Part shown: positions 27,725 through 35,378 of the stretch, one piece after another
How the letters are laid out: each line of letters opens with the position of its first letter
Numbering within the stretch: position 1 is the stretch's first letter
Assembly: GCF_027568575.1 (NCBI RefSeq)
Contig: NZ_JANUVP010000002.1
Source of the DNA: Caldifermentibacillus hisashii
GTDB taxonomy: Bacteria; Bacillota; Bacilli; Bacillales; Caldibacillaceae
Direction: 5' to 3' (one strand)
DNA length: 64,000 nt
Made by a program: the position numbers and the translations under genes
Notes under the pieces: generated by a model
What the model was told of the DNA's origin: nothing
What the model saw: the letters and a program-made list of their open reading frames with translations, nothing else
Database searches by the model: none

Positions 27725-28372
27725 ATGAAGAGCTTGTACAATCGAGCGGTAAATAAAGTTCAAAGCAAAATTATTGAAGATATTGATCGTTATTTTGAAC
27801 GGCTTGATGATTTGCCAACACTTGATCAATATTATCATGATCGCAATAATTTTTTACAACAGATTTGGCAAAATATATGGGTAAATGTTGTGCAAGGGGC
27901 ATACTCGATTAAGGAACGGAAGCAGTATTTGATTGAAAAAGGTGTGCAATTTGAAAGTGCAGATAAAAAATTAGTTAAAAAATTATTTCAAAGTGAGATA
28001 AACGATGCATATACCTTTGATGTGGAACAATGGCTTAATGATACATTTCCGGTCGCTGTATGGGAGAAAAAGTTTTTTGAAATTAAAAAGATGCAACTAA
28101 AAAGAGAAGAAGAAAGAAAGCTGGAAGCCATGCGTGAGGAGCAAGAAAGGATTCTTGAAGAATTGGCTGAACAATGGCTTAGTAACAATGCAAAAAAACT
28201 ATACATTTATATTCGGTACAAAATCGCACTCGAAGTAAAAAAGGATATGGAAGAGAGACCCAAATATGCGGGAAAAAGCTTCCCTTTCATCACCAATATG
28301 CGATATGCGACCGTTGTTATGAGAGACGATTTTTTTATTTTTAACAAGGCCAGTGAAAATCAATTTGAATAA
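27725..28372 (+). CDS. hypothetical coiled-coil protein
   Basis: 215 aa, not recognised. No signal peptide or membrane segment. Rich in aromatic and charged residues; residues about 117-150 (KKMQLKREEERKLEAMREEQ and on) form a strongly charged heptad-like stretch, presumably coiled coil. Codon use is like that of its neighbours. ATG 27725 is preceded by GTGAAGGG. It lies exactly where recA is expected after cinA. No function can be offered. Confidence 0.75.
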   Translation: MKSLYNRAVNKVQSKIIEDIDRYFERLDDLPTLDQYYHDRNNFLQQIWQNIWVNVVQGAYSIKERKQYLIEKGVQFESADKKLVKKLFQSEINDAYTFDVEQWLNDTFPVAVWEKKFFEIKKMQLKREEERKLEAMREEQERILEELAEQWLSNNAKKLYIYIRYKIALEVKKDMEERPKYAGKSFPFITNMRYATVVMRDDFFIFNKASENQFE

Positions 28373-28500
28373 GTATACTTACACAATATACAAGTGGGGT
28401 AGACCACATGAATAGAACTAGGTATGGTGTTTGACGGGCGATCTTATGAATTTTTGCATTTTTTAGTGGTCTCATTTTTAACAAAAAGGAATGTTGAGAA

Positions 28501-28956
28501 GTGGAGAATGTGTTACCGAAAGTATTAGTCGATGCTGACGGGTGTCCTGTCATTGATGAAACAATAAAAGTGGCAAAACAATTTGGCTTACAGGTTTTGC
28601 TGTTTTGTGATACATCCCATGCAATTGATCGCCCCGAGGCGGAAACAATTATTGTCTCCAAAGGGGCGGATGCGGTGGACTTTAAATTAGTCAATCATGT
28701 CCGAAAAGGAGATATTATTGTAACGCAAGATTATGGTCTTGCCTCAATGGTCCTTGCAAAAAAGGGGTATGCCATCAATCAAAACGGTTGGGAATATACG
28801 TCTGAAAATATTGGACAACTTTTAGAATTCAGGTATACTTCACAAAAAATCAGGCGTGCAGGCGGGAGATTAAAAGGCCCGAAGAAGCGTCAAAAAGAAA
28901 ACGATGAAAAATTTGAACAAGCATTAACGGAACTTTGTATTAGAGCGATAAATTAA
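28501..28956 (+). CDS. YaiI/YqxD-family (UPF0178) protein
   Basis: 151 aa DUF188/UPF0178 protein with a PIN-like fold. Family motifs: VLVDADGCPVIDETIKVA at the N-terminus, VSKGADAVDFKLVNHV, and DIIVTQDYGLASMVLAKKG in the middle; basic C-terminus GGRLKGPKKRQKEN. GTG 28501 preceded by AATGTTGAGAAG. In B. subtilis the homologue yqxD is elsewhere (near dnaG), so the setting is unusual. Function unknown. Confidence 0.88.
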   Translation: MENVLPKVLVDADGCPVIDETIKVAKQFGLQVLLFCDTSHAIDRPEAETIIVSKGADAVDFKLVNHVRKGDIIVTQDYGLASMVLAKKGYAINQNGWEYTSENIGQLLEFRYTSQKIRRAGGRLKGPKKRQKENDEKFEQALTELCIRAIN

Positions 28957-28990
28957 ATTTACGATAATATTATTATGTAAATTTGTGTAG

Positions 28991-29640
28991 TGACGATAAG
29001 TGTTTTCGTCACCATTTTGCGATGGAAAATCAACTTTTTTGGCGATGAACCCCGTTCTCGTCGTCATTTTGAGAAGAAAAGAGCATTATTTTGGCGACGA
29101 GATCCATTCTCGTCGTCATTTTAAGCCGAAAAACTTGCTATTTTGGCGACGAACCCCGTTCTCGTCGCCATTTTGAAGAGAAAATAGCTTTATTTTGGCG
29201 ACGAACCCCGTTCTCGTCGCCATTTTGAGCCGAAAAACTCACTTTTTTGGCGACGAGATCCATTCTCGTCGTCATTTTTTGCCGGAACCCCCATTTTTTG
29301 GCGACGAGATCCATTCTCGTCGTCATTTTAAGCCGAAAAACTCACTTTTTTGGCGACGAGATCCATTCTCGTCGTCATTTTTTGGCCGGAACCCCCATTT
29401 TTTGGCGACGAGATCCATTCTCGTCGTCATTTTTTGGCCGGAAACTCCTTTTTTTGGCGACGAGATCCATTCTCGTCGTCATTTTTTGCCGGAACCCCCA
29501 TTTTTTGGCGACGAGGCCCTTTCTCGTCGTCAATTTGAGGCCGGAAACTTCACTTTTTGGCGACGAACCCCGTTCTCGTCGCCATTTTGAAGAGAAAAGA
29601 GCATTATTTTGACGACGAGAACCAATCTCGTCAGCTTTAT
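28991..29640. repeat. tandem hairpin array, about 13 units of about 52 bp
   Basis: Units begin TTTTGGCGACGAGATCCATT and continue CTCGTCGTCATTTT. GCGACGAGA and TCTCGTCGT/C form a hairpin in each unit with a 5-8 nt loop (ATCCA or ACCCCG variants). Unit starts (GGCGACGA) fall near 29038, 29092, 29144, 29197, 29249, 29300, 29352, 29404, 29457, 29508, 29558 and 29611, with a degenerate first unit from 28991. The spacer is also repetitive and comes in three types: AAGCCGAAAAACTCAC, GCCGGAACCCCCA and GAAGAGAAAAGAGCATTA. Units of different type alternate. No gene: the period is not a multiple of three. Confidence 0.92.
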
Positions 29641-29767
29641 GAAGCGAAGATACGAAGATATTGCCTTCATAGAGTTCAACTTTAGCGGTCACTCAGTGAA
29701 CTCAATTCGGAAGGGTGGCGTTTTTTCATTTATGAGGCGGCATAATGCTGGCCGCCATTTAGGTTTC

Positions 29768-30682
29768 TTACTTCCCGATAAACATTTGTGTCCAATGGTA
29801 TCCCTGTGTTTCAAAACCAACTCCTATATGGGTGAAGTTTTTATTTAATATATTAGCACGATGCCCGGAACTGTTCATCCATGCGTTTACTACTTCTTTA
29901 GGTGTTTTTTGCCCCTGTGCAATATTTTCTCCTGCCGTCTTGTAAGTAACACCAAAATCACGCATCATATCAAACGGTGATCCATAGGTGGGGCTTGTAT
30001 GAGAAAAATAATTATTTTGTTGCATATCTTGAGATTTTCTTTGGGCGACATCACTTAATGTCGTATCAATTTGTAAAGGAGCCAATCCGTTTTTTTTCCT
30101 TTGTTCGTTTGTTAAGTTTACAACTTGTCTGGCGAATTCCGATATGCCTGCATTTTGATTGGCTTCTGGATTGGTTGTATTTTGTTGGTTTTGATTGTTT
30201 GTTCCGGGTGCTCCTGTCTTTCCTTCATTTGGTGGTTCCGCTTGTTGATTATTGTTGCCTTGCCCTCGATTTGTTCCCCCAAAAAATTGGCTGAATTGCC
30301 CGCCAAAATATCTTTGGATTCTTTCATTCCGATTACTTATTTGTTCTTCATTGGTTGGTAAATAATCATATTTTGCCTCTTGTATTAATATCGGCCTCGT
30401 ATGGGGATAGTTATTACTGTTCGTTTTTGTTGAAGTTGCTGAAATTTCATCATTGTTTTTGTCATTTGTCATCTGCCTAACACCATTTGTTCTTCGGTTG
30501 GTATGGATTTCGTCATTGGTAACGCTATAATATGGCGAAGTTTGATTAGGTGTCCAACTTTCTTCCATATTCGTATCTCTAACTTGATTATTTTCATTCC
30601 CTTTGTCTGCACCAAAATTTCCATTACATCCGGTAAGCAAACTAAAGGTTAATAATAAAACCGGAAAATATTTTTTAATCAT
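29768..30682 (-). CDS. CAP-domain (SCP-like) lipoprotein, YkwD-type
   Basis: 304 aa exported lipoprotein. The signal peptide ends in lipobox LLTGC. A long Asn/Gln-rich low-complexity region (residues about 25-180) precedes a C-terminal CAP domain with LTNEQRKKNGLAPLQ, YFSHTSPTYGSPFDMM, AGENIAQG and WMNSSGHRANILN. Such proteins are common in spore-formers (YkwD and relatives); role unknown. AAGGAGGG at 30690-30697 favours ATG 30682 over TTG 30685. Confidence 0.85.
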   Translation of the reverse strand: MIKKYFPVLLLTFSLLTGCNGNFGADKGNENNQVRDTNMEESWTPNQTSPYYSVTNDEIHTNRRTNGVRQMTNDKNNDEISATSTKTNSNNYPHTRPILIQEAKYDYLPTNEEQISNRNERIQRYFGGQFSQFFGGTNRGQGNNNQQAEPPNEGKTGAPGTNNQNQQNTTNPEANQNAGISEFARQVVNLTNEQRKKNGLAPLQIDTTLSDVAQRKSQDMQQNNYFSHTSPTYGSPFDMMRDFGVTYKTAGENIAQGQKTPKEVVNAWMNSSGHRANILNKNFTHIGVGFETQGYHWTQMFIGK

Positions 30683-30719
30683 CAAGTATCCCTCCTTTCG
30701 TTTGTAGCGGCAATATTAG

Positions 30720-31043
30720 TTTTCTTATCGGTTGATGATTCTATTATGGTAATTCCAGTCATAAGAGGAACTCAATGGACACCTATAATAAATTAAACGG
30801 AGATTATGTAAATTCGGTATAAAAGCTTGCCGAGTTCGATTCGTTATTGATATTAAATTTACATGAAAAAGAAATGCAGGTTTGTACTATGTAGGATAAA
30901 ACATAGAAAAGATTGCTGATCGAATTGGAAAGCGCTTTAGGTGTAAAAGGAAAATTGCAGCAAATGGGGTATCTGCATAAAAGTAGAGTTTGAAAGAAAA
31001 AGGTATTGACGATCAGATTCAAGTAGAACTAGGCTGAAAAAAT
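30720..31043. other. intergenic region with probable decayed gene fragments
   Basis: No intact gene. Short in-frame stretches such as ELESALGVKGKLQQMGYLHK (plus strand, around 30921-30982) look like residues of a lost gene but are broken by stops. I cannot identify them. Confidence 0.35.
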
Positions 31044-31052
31044 TGATATAAT
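31044..31052 (+). promoter_or_regulatory. extended -10 promoter of the toxin gene
   Basis: TGATATAAT at 31044-31052 is a perfect extended -10 (TGN-TATAAT). The -35 (about 31024) is weak, as allowed for extended -10 promoters. Transcription would start near 31059. Confidence 0.65.
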
Positions 31053-31151
31053 TGAGACATACAACTACATAGCAGGGTGGGCAGTGGCCGCAATCTTTCT
31101 TTGAATGGAGGTGATGTTTTAAAAACTTCCTTCGAAGGGAGGTGGCCACTG

Positions 31152-31253
31152 GTGGTTACGTATGAAGCACTAAATTTGATGTTAGCCTTCGGAATGTTTA
31201 TTTTAACATTCATATCAGTTTTAGTGGCTATCTTTTTCAATAAAAAGAAATAA
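31152..31253 (+). CDS. TxpA/holin-like type I toxin, 33 aa
   Basis: Tiny membrane peptide MVTYEALNLMLAFG... ending FFNKKK. It matches the pattern of the TxpA / Hol_Tox family: M-S/V-T-Y-E-A/S-L, one hydrophobic helix (about residues 8-29), then a lysine tail. GTG 31152 with GGGAGGT at 31137-31143. The leader can hide this site: CAGTGGCC (31082-31089) is the exact complement of GGCCACTG (31144-31151). An antisense promoter faces it from 31398-31425. Members of this family insert in the membrane and are held off by an antisense RNA; in B. subtilis TxpA and BsrG are the known cases. The family call is from pattern recognition; no search was run. Confidence 0.75.
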   Translation: MVTYEALNLMLAFGMFILTFISVLVAIFFNKKK

Positions 31254-31297
31254 CCCCACCCTTGCACCGACCAAGTGTTTTAAAGGGTAGGGTTTTT
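31254..31297. terminator. bidirectional terminator behind the toxin gene
   Basis: CCCCACCCTT (31254-31263) pairs with AAGGGTAGGG (31283-31292) with one mismatch; TTTTT follows on the plus strand and a T-rich stretch on the minus strand. Confidence 0.7.
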
Positions 31298-31335
31298 CTG
31301 CTCTGAAATTCATGCGGTCACTGCTATTCTGGCAG

Positions 31336-31378
31336 TGTAGTTGTATATATGGATGCCATTTTTAAGGCATCCTTTTTT
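31336..31378 (+). terminator. distal toxin-mRNA terminator with 5'-end complementarity
   Basis: GGATGCC (31351-31357) and GGCATCC (31366-31372) plus six T form a clean terminator. Just before it TGTAGTTGTAT (31336-31346) is the exact complement of ATACAACTACA (31059-31069) at the predicted 5' end of the toxin mRNA, which suggests a closing 5'-3' interaction. Confidence 0.65.
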
Positions 31379-31397
31379 AGTATCATCTTCTATTTTT

Positions 31398-31425
31398 ATT
31401 ATATACCAGAAAATGATTTTTACAA
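31398..31425 (-). promoter_or_regulatory. minus-strand promoter for the antisense RNA
   Basis: Read on the minus strand: -35 TTGTAA (31425-31420), 16-base spacer, -10 TATAAT (31403-31398). No coding gene lies downstream on that strand, which supports an RNA product. Confidence 0.65.
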
Positions 31426-31728
31426 CTCAATATGCTTGTTTTTGTTAAAAATAAGCCATATTTTTCTTCATGGACGGCAAGATTTGGCCATTGTTTTGTC
31501 AGTATAAATAGGGAGCAGATGAAATTGTTCCACTTACGACCATCTCTATCATGTATATTTTCTCTTTACGCAAATAATGGGCTTCCACTTCTCTTTTTTA
31601 GTTGTTTTTCTGCATTAATTGCTCTTACCTTTACAAGTTTTGTTAATAATCATATTCCCGAAGGCTTTTATAGTCAAGTGAAAAACCGTTTATAACGGAT
31701 TGAAGGTCAAATTCGCATTCGCGAGATC

Positions 31729-31881
31729 TTACATGCAAAAGATTGAAAGGATGTGATTACCCAATTGTCCGCAACTAGGACAGCGAATAATCGTACCATT
31801 GAGGTTATTGCCAGTTCGAACATCTTTGAATGTGTAAAGAACTCTGAAACAAACGGTGCTAAATTGTAAAGTCAAATGCAT
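31729..31881 (-). CDS. possible small zinc-finger-like peptide or gene remnant
   Basis: 50-codon frame from ATG (31881) containing NNLNGTIIRCPSCGQLGN, a Cys-x2-Cys knuckle. There is no ribosome binding site and only one knuckle, so it is more likely the remains of a larger gene than a working one. Confidence 0.25.
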   Translation of the reverse strand: MHLTLQFSTVCFRVLYTFKDVRTGNNLNGTIIRCPSCGQLGNHILSIFCM

Positions 31882-31943
31882 AAAATTTTTTTAAATCTTG
31901 TTAGATTACGGTTGACTGTAAAAAGCTAATCCTATCAAGGGAA

Positions 31944-32558
31944 ATGATGCGGATTTTGATGGATGAAGAACGATTGAGCTGGGACGATGCATGGAATATT
32001 ACGACAAAAGTTTTTGCCTATACCAACCATACGACATTAAGTGAGGCAATGGAGACTTGGCCAATCGAAATGTTTCAACAATTGTTACCGAGAATCTACA
32101 TGATCGTCCATGAAATCAATGAACGGTTTTGTCAACGAATCTGGTATGATTATCCCAAGTTTAGGGAACAGATTCCGGAAATGACAATCATTGCTCGCGG
32201 AAAAATACATATGGCGAAACTTGCCATCGTGGGAAGTTTCTCCGTTAATGGAGTTGCCAAGCTTCATACAGAAATTTTAAAAACGAGGGAAATGAAATAT
32301 TTTTATCAAATGGATCTGGGGAAATTTAACAATAAAACAAATGGGATTGCTCACAGGCGCTGGTTATTGCAGGTTAATCCGAAATTAGCCTCGCTTATTA
32401 CAGAGGTTAATCGGCCCGAATTGGATTATATTCCCAGGCTTGTTGCAGTAAATTTTAAGAATGAGTATAAGCGGCTAAAGGACCGGACTGAAAAATTGCT
32501 AAATCATATTATTTATCATAAATTTTTCTCTTCAAAACGATTGATGAAACATAAATAG
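31944..32558 (+). pseudogene. glgP: glycogen phosphorylase (glgP) internal fragment
   Basis: The 204-codon frame encodes MRILMDEERLSWDDAWNI, TNHTTLSEAMETWPIEMFQ, LLPRIYMIVHEINERFCQ, VGSFSVNGVAKLHTEIL and FNNKTNGIAHRRWLLQ, all unmistakable glycogen/starch phosphorylase sequence from the middle of the roughly 800-residue enzyme. Both the N-terminal third and the C-terminal catalytic half with the PLP lysine are absent, and the last 45 residues no longer look like the family. No other glycogen genes are nearby. A dead remnant, left after deletion or rearrangement. Confidence 0.85.
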
Positions 32559-32630
32559 TGAAAATTACCAAGCAAAATTTTTTATAATAAAAATTTTTAT
32601 AGGCAAAATGTAGATGAAAGAGGTGATTAG

Positions 32631-32891
32631 ATGAACTTTATGGATGAAAACCATCCTTATCAAGCAGGGGATATTGTCTATGTATTTTATCGCAATCCTC
32701 ATACACAAGATGTTGCCAATATACAAGAAGCTGCAGTCGTTCGCCATCCCAATGATCCAAATCAACTGGCTATTTTTTTATATGAAACATATTATCCGCT
32801 CTCAGATGAAATCGCTGTTTTTCAAAATGAGGAAGAAGCTAAGCAAGCATATCATTATTTTTTTGGTGATGATGAAGAGACTTATTTTTAA
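32631..32891 (+). CDS. splA: SplA, regulator of spore photoproduct lyase
   Basis: 86 aa, SplA family (YQAGDIVYVFYRNPHTQDVANI, FLYETYYPL). In B. subtilis SplA is a small negative regulator of the splAB operon. ATG 32631 with AAGAGGTGATTAG at 32618-32630. It precedes splB by 8 to 20 bases, depending on the splB start, as in B. subtilis. Confidence 0.88.
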   Translation: MNFMDENHPYQAGDIVYVFYRNPHTQDVANIQEAAVVRHPNDPNQLAIFLYETYYPLSDEIAVFQNEEEAKQAYHYFFGDDEETYF

Positions 32892-32905
32892 AGAAGGGAG
32901 TGAAA

Positions 32906-33937
32906 TTGATCGTGAAGCCGTTTAAGCCCAGACTAGTTTATTTTGAACCGAAAGCTTTAGAGTATCCGCTCGGAAAACAATTGTTTGATAAATTTGAAAA
33001 AATGAATTTAGAAATTCGCTATACGACATCCCACAATCAAATACGTGATTTACCCGGCGATAATGATTTTCAGAAATACCGAGTGGCTAAATCAACATTA
33101 GTCGTCGGAGTAAGGAAAACGCTCCGTTTCGATACATCAAAGCCCTCTGCGGAATATGCCATTCCACTTGCGACCGGTTGTATGGGTCATTGTCATTATT
33201 GCTATTTACAAACGACAATGGGCAATAAACCGTATATTCGAACGTATGTAAATGTCGAGGAAATTTTTGAAGCTGCTGATAAATATATGGAGGAGCGAGC
33301 ACCGGAAATAACGAGATTTGAAGCTTCATGTACGTCCGATATTGTTGGAATCGATCATTTAACCCATTCATTAAAGCGAGCGATTGAACATATTGGTGAG
33401 TCTGAATATGGCAGGCTCCGGTTTGTGACGAAATTTGATTCCGTAGATCATTTATTAGATGCGAAACATAATGGCAAAACAAGATTCCGCTTTAGTATTA
33501 ATGCCGATTATGTAATAAAGTACTTTGAACCGGGCACGGCACCATTAACCAAAAGAATTGAAGCAGCCGCAAAAGTTGCCAAAGCCGGCTTTCCATTAGG
33601 GTTTATTGTCGCTCCTATCTATTTGCATGAAGGATGGGAGGAAGGTTATTACCATTTATTTGAGCGATTGGATGCGGAATTGCCGCAAGAGGTAAGAAAA
33701 GATTTAACGTTTGAATTTATTCAGCATCGTTTTACAAAACCGGCCAAACGAGTCATACAAAAAAATTATCCAATGACAAAACTGGAACTGAATGAAGAAG
33801 CGAGAAAATATAAGTGGGGAAAATATGGTATAGGCAAATATGTATACAAAGATGATGAGCAATTAGAAATTCAGAATCACTTACATGCATATATGAAAAA
33901 GTTTTTTCCGGAAGCAAAGCTGGAATATTTTACATAA
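32906..33937 (+). CDS. splB: spore photoproduct lyase
   Basis: Radical-SAM enzyme that reverses the UV-induced thymine dimer (spore photoproduct) at germination. The cluster motif CMGHCHYCYL (C-x3-C-x2-C) follows YAIPLATG; the conserved FEASCTSDIVGIDHLTHSL carries the further essential Cys. Length matches the family (about 342). The start is uncertain between GTG 32900, TTG 32906 and GTG 32912; AAGGGAG at 32894-32900 fits TTG 32906 or GTG 32912, and the known N-terminus begins close to 32912. Expected to be forespore-specific (sigma-G); I could not fix the promoter by eye. Confidence 0.95.
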   Translation: MIVKPFKPRLVYFEPKALEYPLGKQLFDKFEKMNLEIRYTTSHNQIRDLPGDNDFQKYRVAKSTLVVGVRKTLRFDTSKPSAEYAIPLATGCMGHCHYCYLQTTMGNKPYIRTYVNVEEIFEAADKYMEERAPEITRFEASCTSDIVGIDHLTHSLKRAIEHIGESEYGRLRFVTKFDSVDHLLDAKHNGKTRFRFSINADYVIKYFEPGTAPLTKRIEAAAKVAKAGFPLGFIVAPIYLHEGWEEGYYHLFERLDAELPQEVRKDLTFEFIQHRFTKPAKRVIQKNYPMTKLELNEEARKYKWGKYGIGKYVYKDDEQLEIQNHLHAYMKKFFPEAKLEYFT

Positions 33938-34061
33938 TATATTTATGGTAAAGACAAAACCGTTATCCCGCACTTTATTGTTTTATGGCGAGTAAAAACT
34001 TGTCCTTCTTTTTCCTACTGCTTCATATACATTTTATAGTTAGGTAAAGGGAGGGCAGAAC

Positions 34062-34337
34062 ATGTTTCAAATGTTCGAAAAGGCAATTTTGGGGATGGCA
34101 TTTTTACGCATTTTTTCCGGATCCTTAGAAATATTAGTTGCACTAATTATTTTGAAGTTAAACAATGTAGAGAAAGCTTTAGTTGTCAATAGCTCTTTAG
34201 CATTGATCGGACCGCTTATTTTAATTACAACAACGTCCATTGGTTTAATCGGGATGGCAGATAAAATTTCTTTTACAAAAATTATTTGGGTATTTATCGG
34301 AATTGCCTTTATTCTGTATGGAGTAAAGAGTGGCTAG
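34062..34337 (+). CDS. yqhV: YqhV-family (DUF2619) membrane protein
   Basis: 91 aa with three hydrophobic segments (MAFLRIFSGSLEILVALIIL; SSLALIGPLILITTTSIG; IIWVFIGIAFILYG). DUF2619, as B. subtilis YqhV, which there sits next to the spoIIIA genes. Function unknown. ATG 34062 preceded by AAAGGGAGGGC. Convergent with the thioesterase gene through a shared terminator. Confidence 0.82.
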   Translation: MFQMFEKAILGMAFLRIFSGSLEILVALIILKLNNVEKALVVNSSLALIGPLILITTTSIGLIGMADKISFTKIIWVFIGIAFILYGVKSG

Positions 34338-34353
34338 AAAGAAAATCATAGTG

Positions 34354-34385
34354 ATGAGGCTCCCTAATAAAATAAAGAGCCTCAT
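34354..34385. terminator. bidirectional terminator between yqhV and thioesterase gene
   Basis: ATGAGGCTC (34354-34362) and GAGCCTCAT (34377-34385) are exact complements with an A/T-rich loop. Confidence 0.75.
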
Positions 34386-34402
34386 TTCAAAAGATGAACG
34401 AA

Positions 34403-35158
34403 TTATCTTTCGCTTATTTCTACTGTCGCTTTAAAAACAGTACTTCCGGAATCTCCCTTTTGACCTTCGATATAAATTTTGTTTTCACGAGATTCTGATA
34501 CATCACGAAACAATGTGATGGTATCGCCCGGTAAGGCTTCATTAATAAAATTTACTTCAATCGCCTTTACTTCAAATTGCCGGTGATTTTCGATTGGAAA
34601 ACAATCCATTGCATAGTCAACATATCTGGAATTGTTTAAATGTCCGTTAAAATCTACATCACTATACCCGATTACTTTTTGATATACTTTTTCAAGATGT
34701 CCATTGCCATTCAATTTCCCCAGTTTTTTCTCAAGAGCTCTTTCTTTAATGACACTTGGATAATGAATGCCAATTGCATCATTGCGTTTCAGTCTCCGTT
34801 GGTGGATATCCATTAATACCCAGACCGAAACCGCCCGGATGATGATTTCTCCATTGGCGTCACGGACAAGATAATCTCTTTTAAATTCGATTCGTTTAGG
34901 TTCTAGCGGCCAAGTTTCAATCGTTATTTTCTCGTCCCATTCCGGCATTCGTGTAATTTCAACACGAATTCGAATTAAAACCCAACTTACCCCAAATTGG
35001 CTTTCCAGTTGTTCAATTCCATAACCTAATTCGACTGAGGCCAGACTTGCGACATCTTGAAAATAGCTAAAAAGGGTGCTTAATTTCACTTTTTTTGTAA
35101 AATCAACATCGCGTAAATCAACATGAATTTTTGACTGGAAACGAATATTTTGTTCCAT
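34403..35158 (-). CDS. acyl-ACP thioesterase
   Basis: 251 aa, acyl-ACP thioesterase family, double hot-dog fold. The first half has VDFTKKVKLSTLFSYFQDVA and the second YSDVDFNGHLNNSRYVDYA, the typical N-x-H-like active-site loop. It releases fatty acids from ACP, perhaps for membrane-lipid adjustment. The start ATG at 35158 is preceded on its strand by AGGATTC. Isolated gene, divergent from the arsR promoter region. Confidence 0.88.
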   Translation of the reverse strand: MEQNIRFQSKIHVDLRDVDFTKKVKLSTLFSYFQDVASLASVELGYGIEQLESQFGVSWVLIRIRVEITRMPEWDEKITIETWPLEPKRIEFKRDYLVRDANGEIIIRAVSVWVLMDIHQRRLKRNDAIGIHYPSVIKERALEKKLGKLNGNGHLEKVYQKVIGYSDVDFNGHLNNSRYVDYAMDCFPIENHRQFEVKAIEVNFINEALPGDTITLFRDVSESRENKIYIEGQKGDSGSTVFKATVEISER

Positions 35159-35280
35159 AATGAATCCTCTTTTCTATATGTCCATTATTGGAGTTTTGTA
35201 ATGAAGCATAAGTTTATCGTAACAAATGAATAAAAAATTTGCTATCCCTGACCAAATTTACTTACTGAAAAAGTTTATCT

Positions 35281-35357
35281 GGATTTAACTGGATTTAACT
35301 GGATTAATATATGAATATATGTTAATATATGAATATATGTTAATATATGAATATAAG
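35281..35357 (+). promoter_or_regulatory. tandem repeats in the arsR-czcD promoter, likely operator
   Basis: GGATTTAACT occurs twice head to tail (35281-35300, period 10) and starts a third time. Then TTAATATATGAATATATG occurs at 35304-35321, 35322-35339 and, with one change, 35340-35357 (period 18). The ATATGAA...TGTTAATAT pattern resembles operators of ArsR/SmtB metal sensors. Operator role inferred from place and pattern. Confidence 0.6.
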
Positions 35358-35378
35358 AATATGGAAGGTGATCATTTT

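Larger units (their letters stand above)
31243..31391 (-). ncRNA. putative antisense RNA antitoxin (RatA-like)
   Basis: A good minus-strand promoter at 31398-31425 would start an RNA near 31391 that runs leftwards over the 3' untranslated region of the toxin mRNA. The hairpin at 31254-31297 seen from this strand is followed by TTATTTCTTTTT, so it can end this RNA near the toxin stop codon, giving about 150 nt. A 3'-overlapping convergent antisense RNA is the arrangement of TxpA/RatA. Ends are estimates. Confidence 0.55.

Noticed and set aside
28991..29640. CRISPR array
   Set aside because: The intervals between repeats are themselves repeated in a few types, the repeats are long hairpins, and no cas gene is near.
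29195..29692. Several overlapping open frames of 60-131 codons on both strands
   Set aside because: They are frames through the 52-bp repeats; residue repeats follow the DNA repeats and no ribosome site is present.
31432..31695. 87-codon open frame after the toxin module
   Set aside because: Starts at the antisense promoter region, has no ribosome site and no recognisable family.
31944..32558. Functional glycogen phosphorylase gene
   Set aside because: Only about a quarter of the protein is present and the PLP-binding half is missing.
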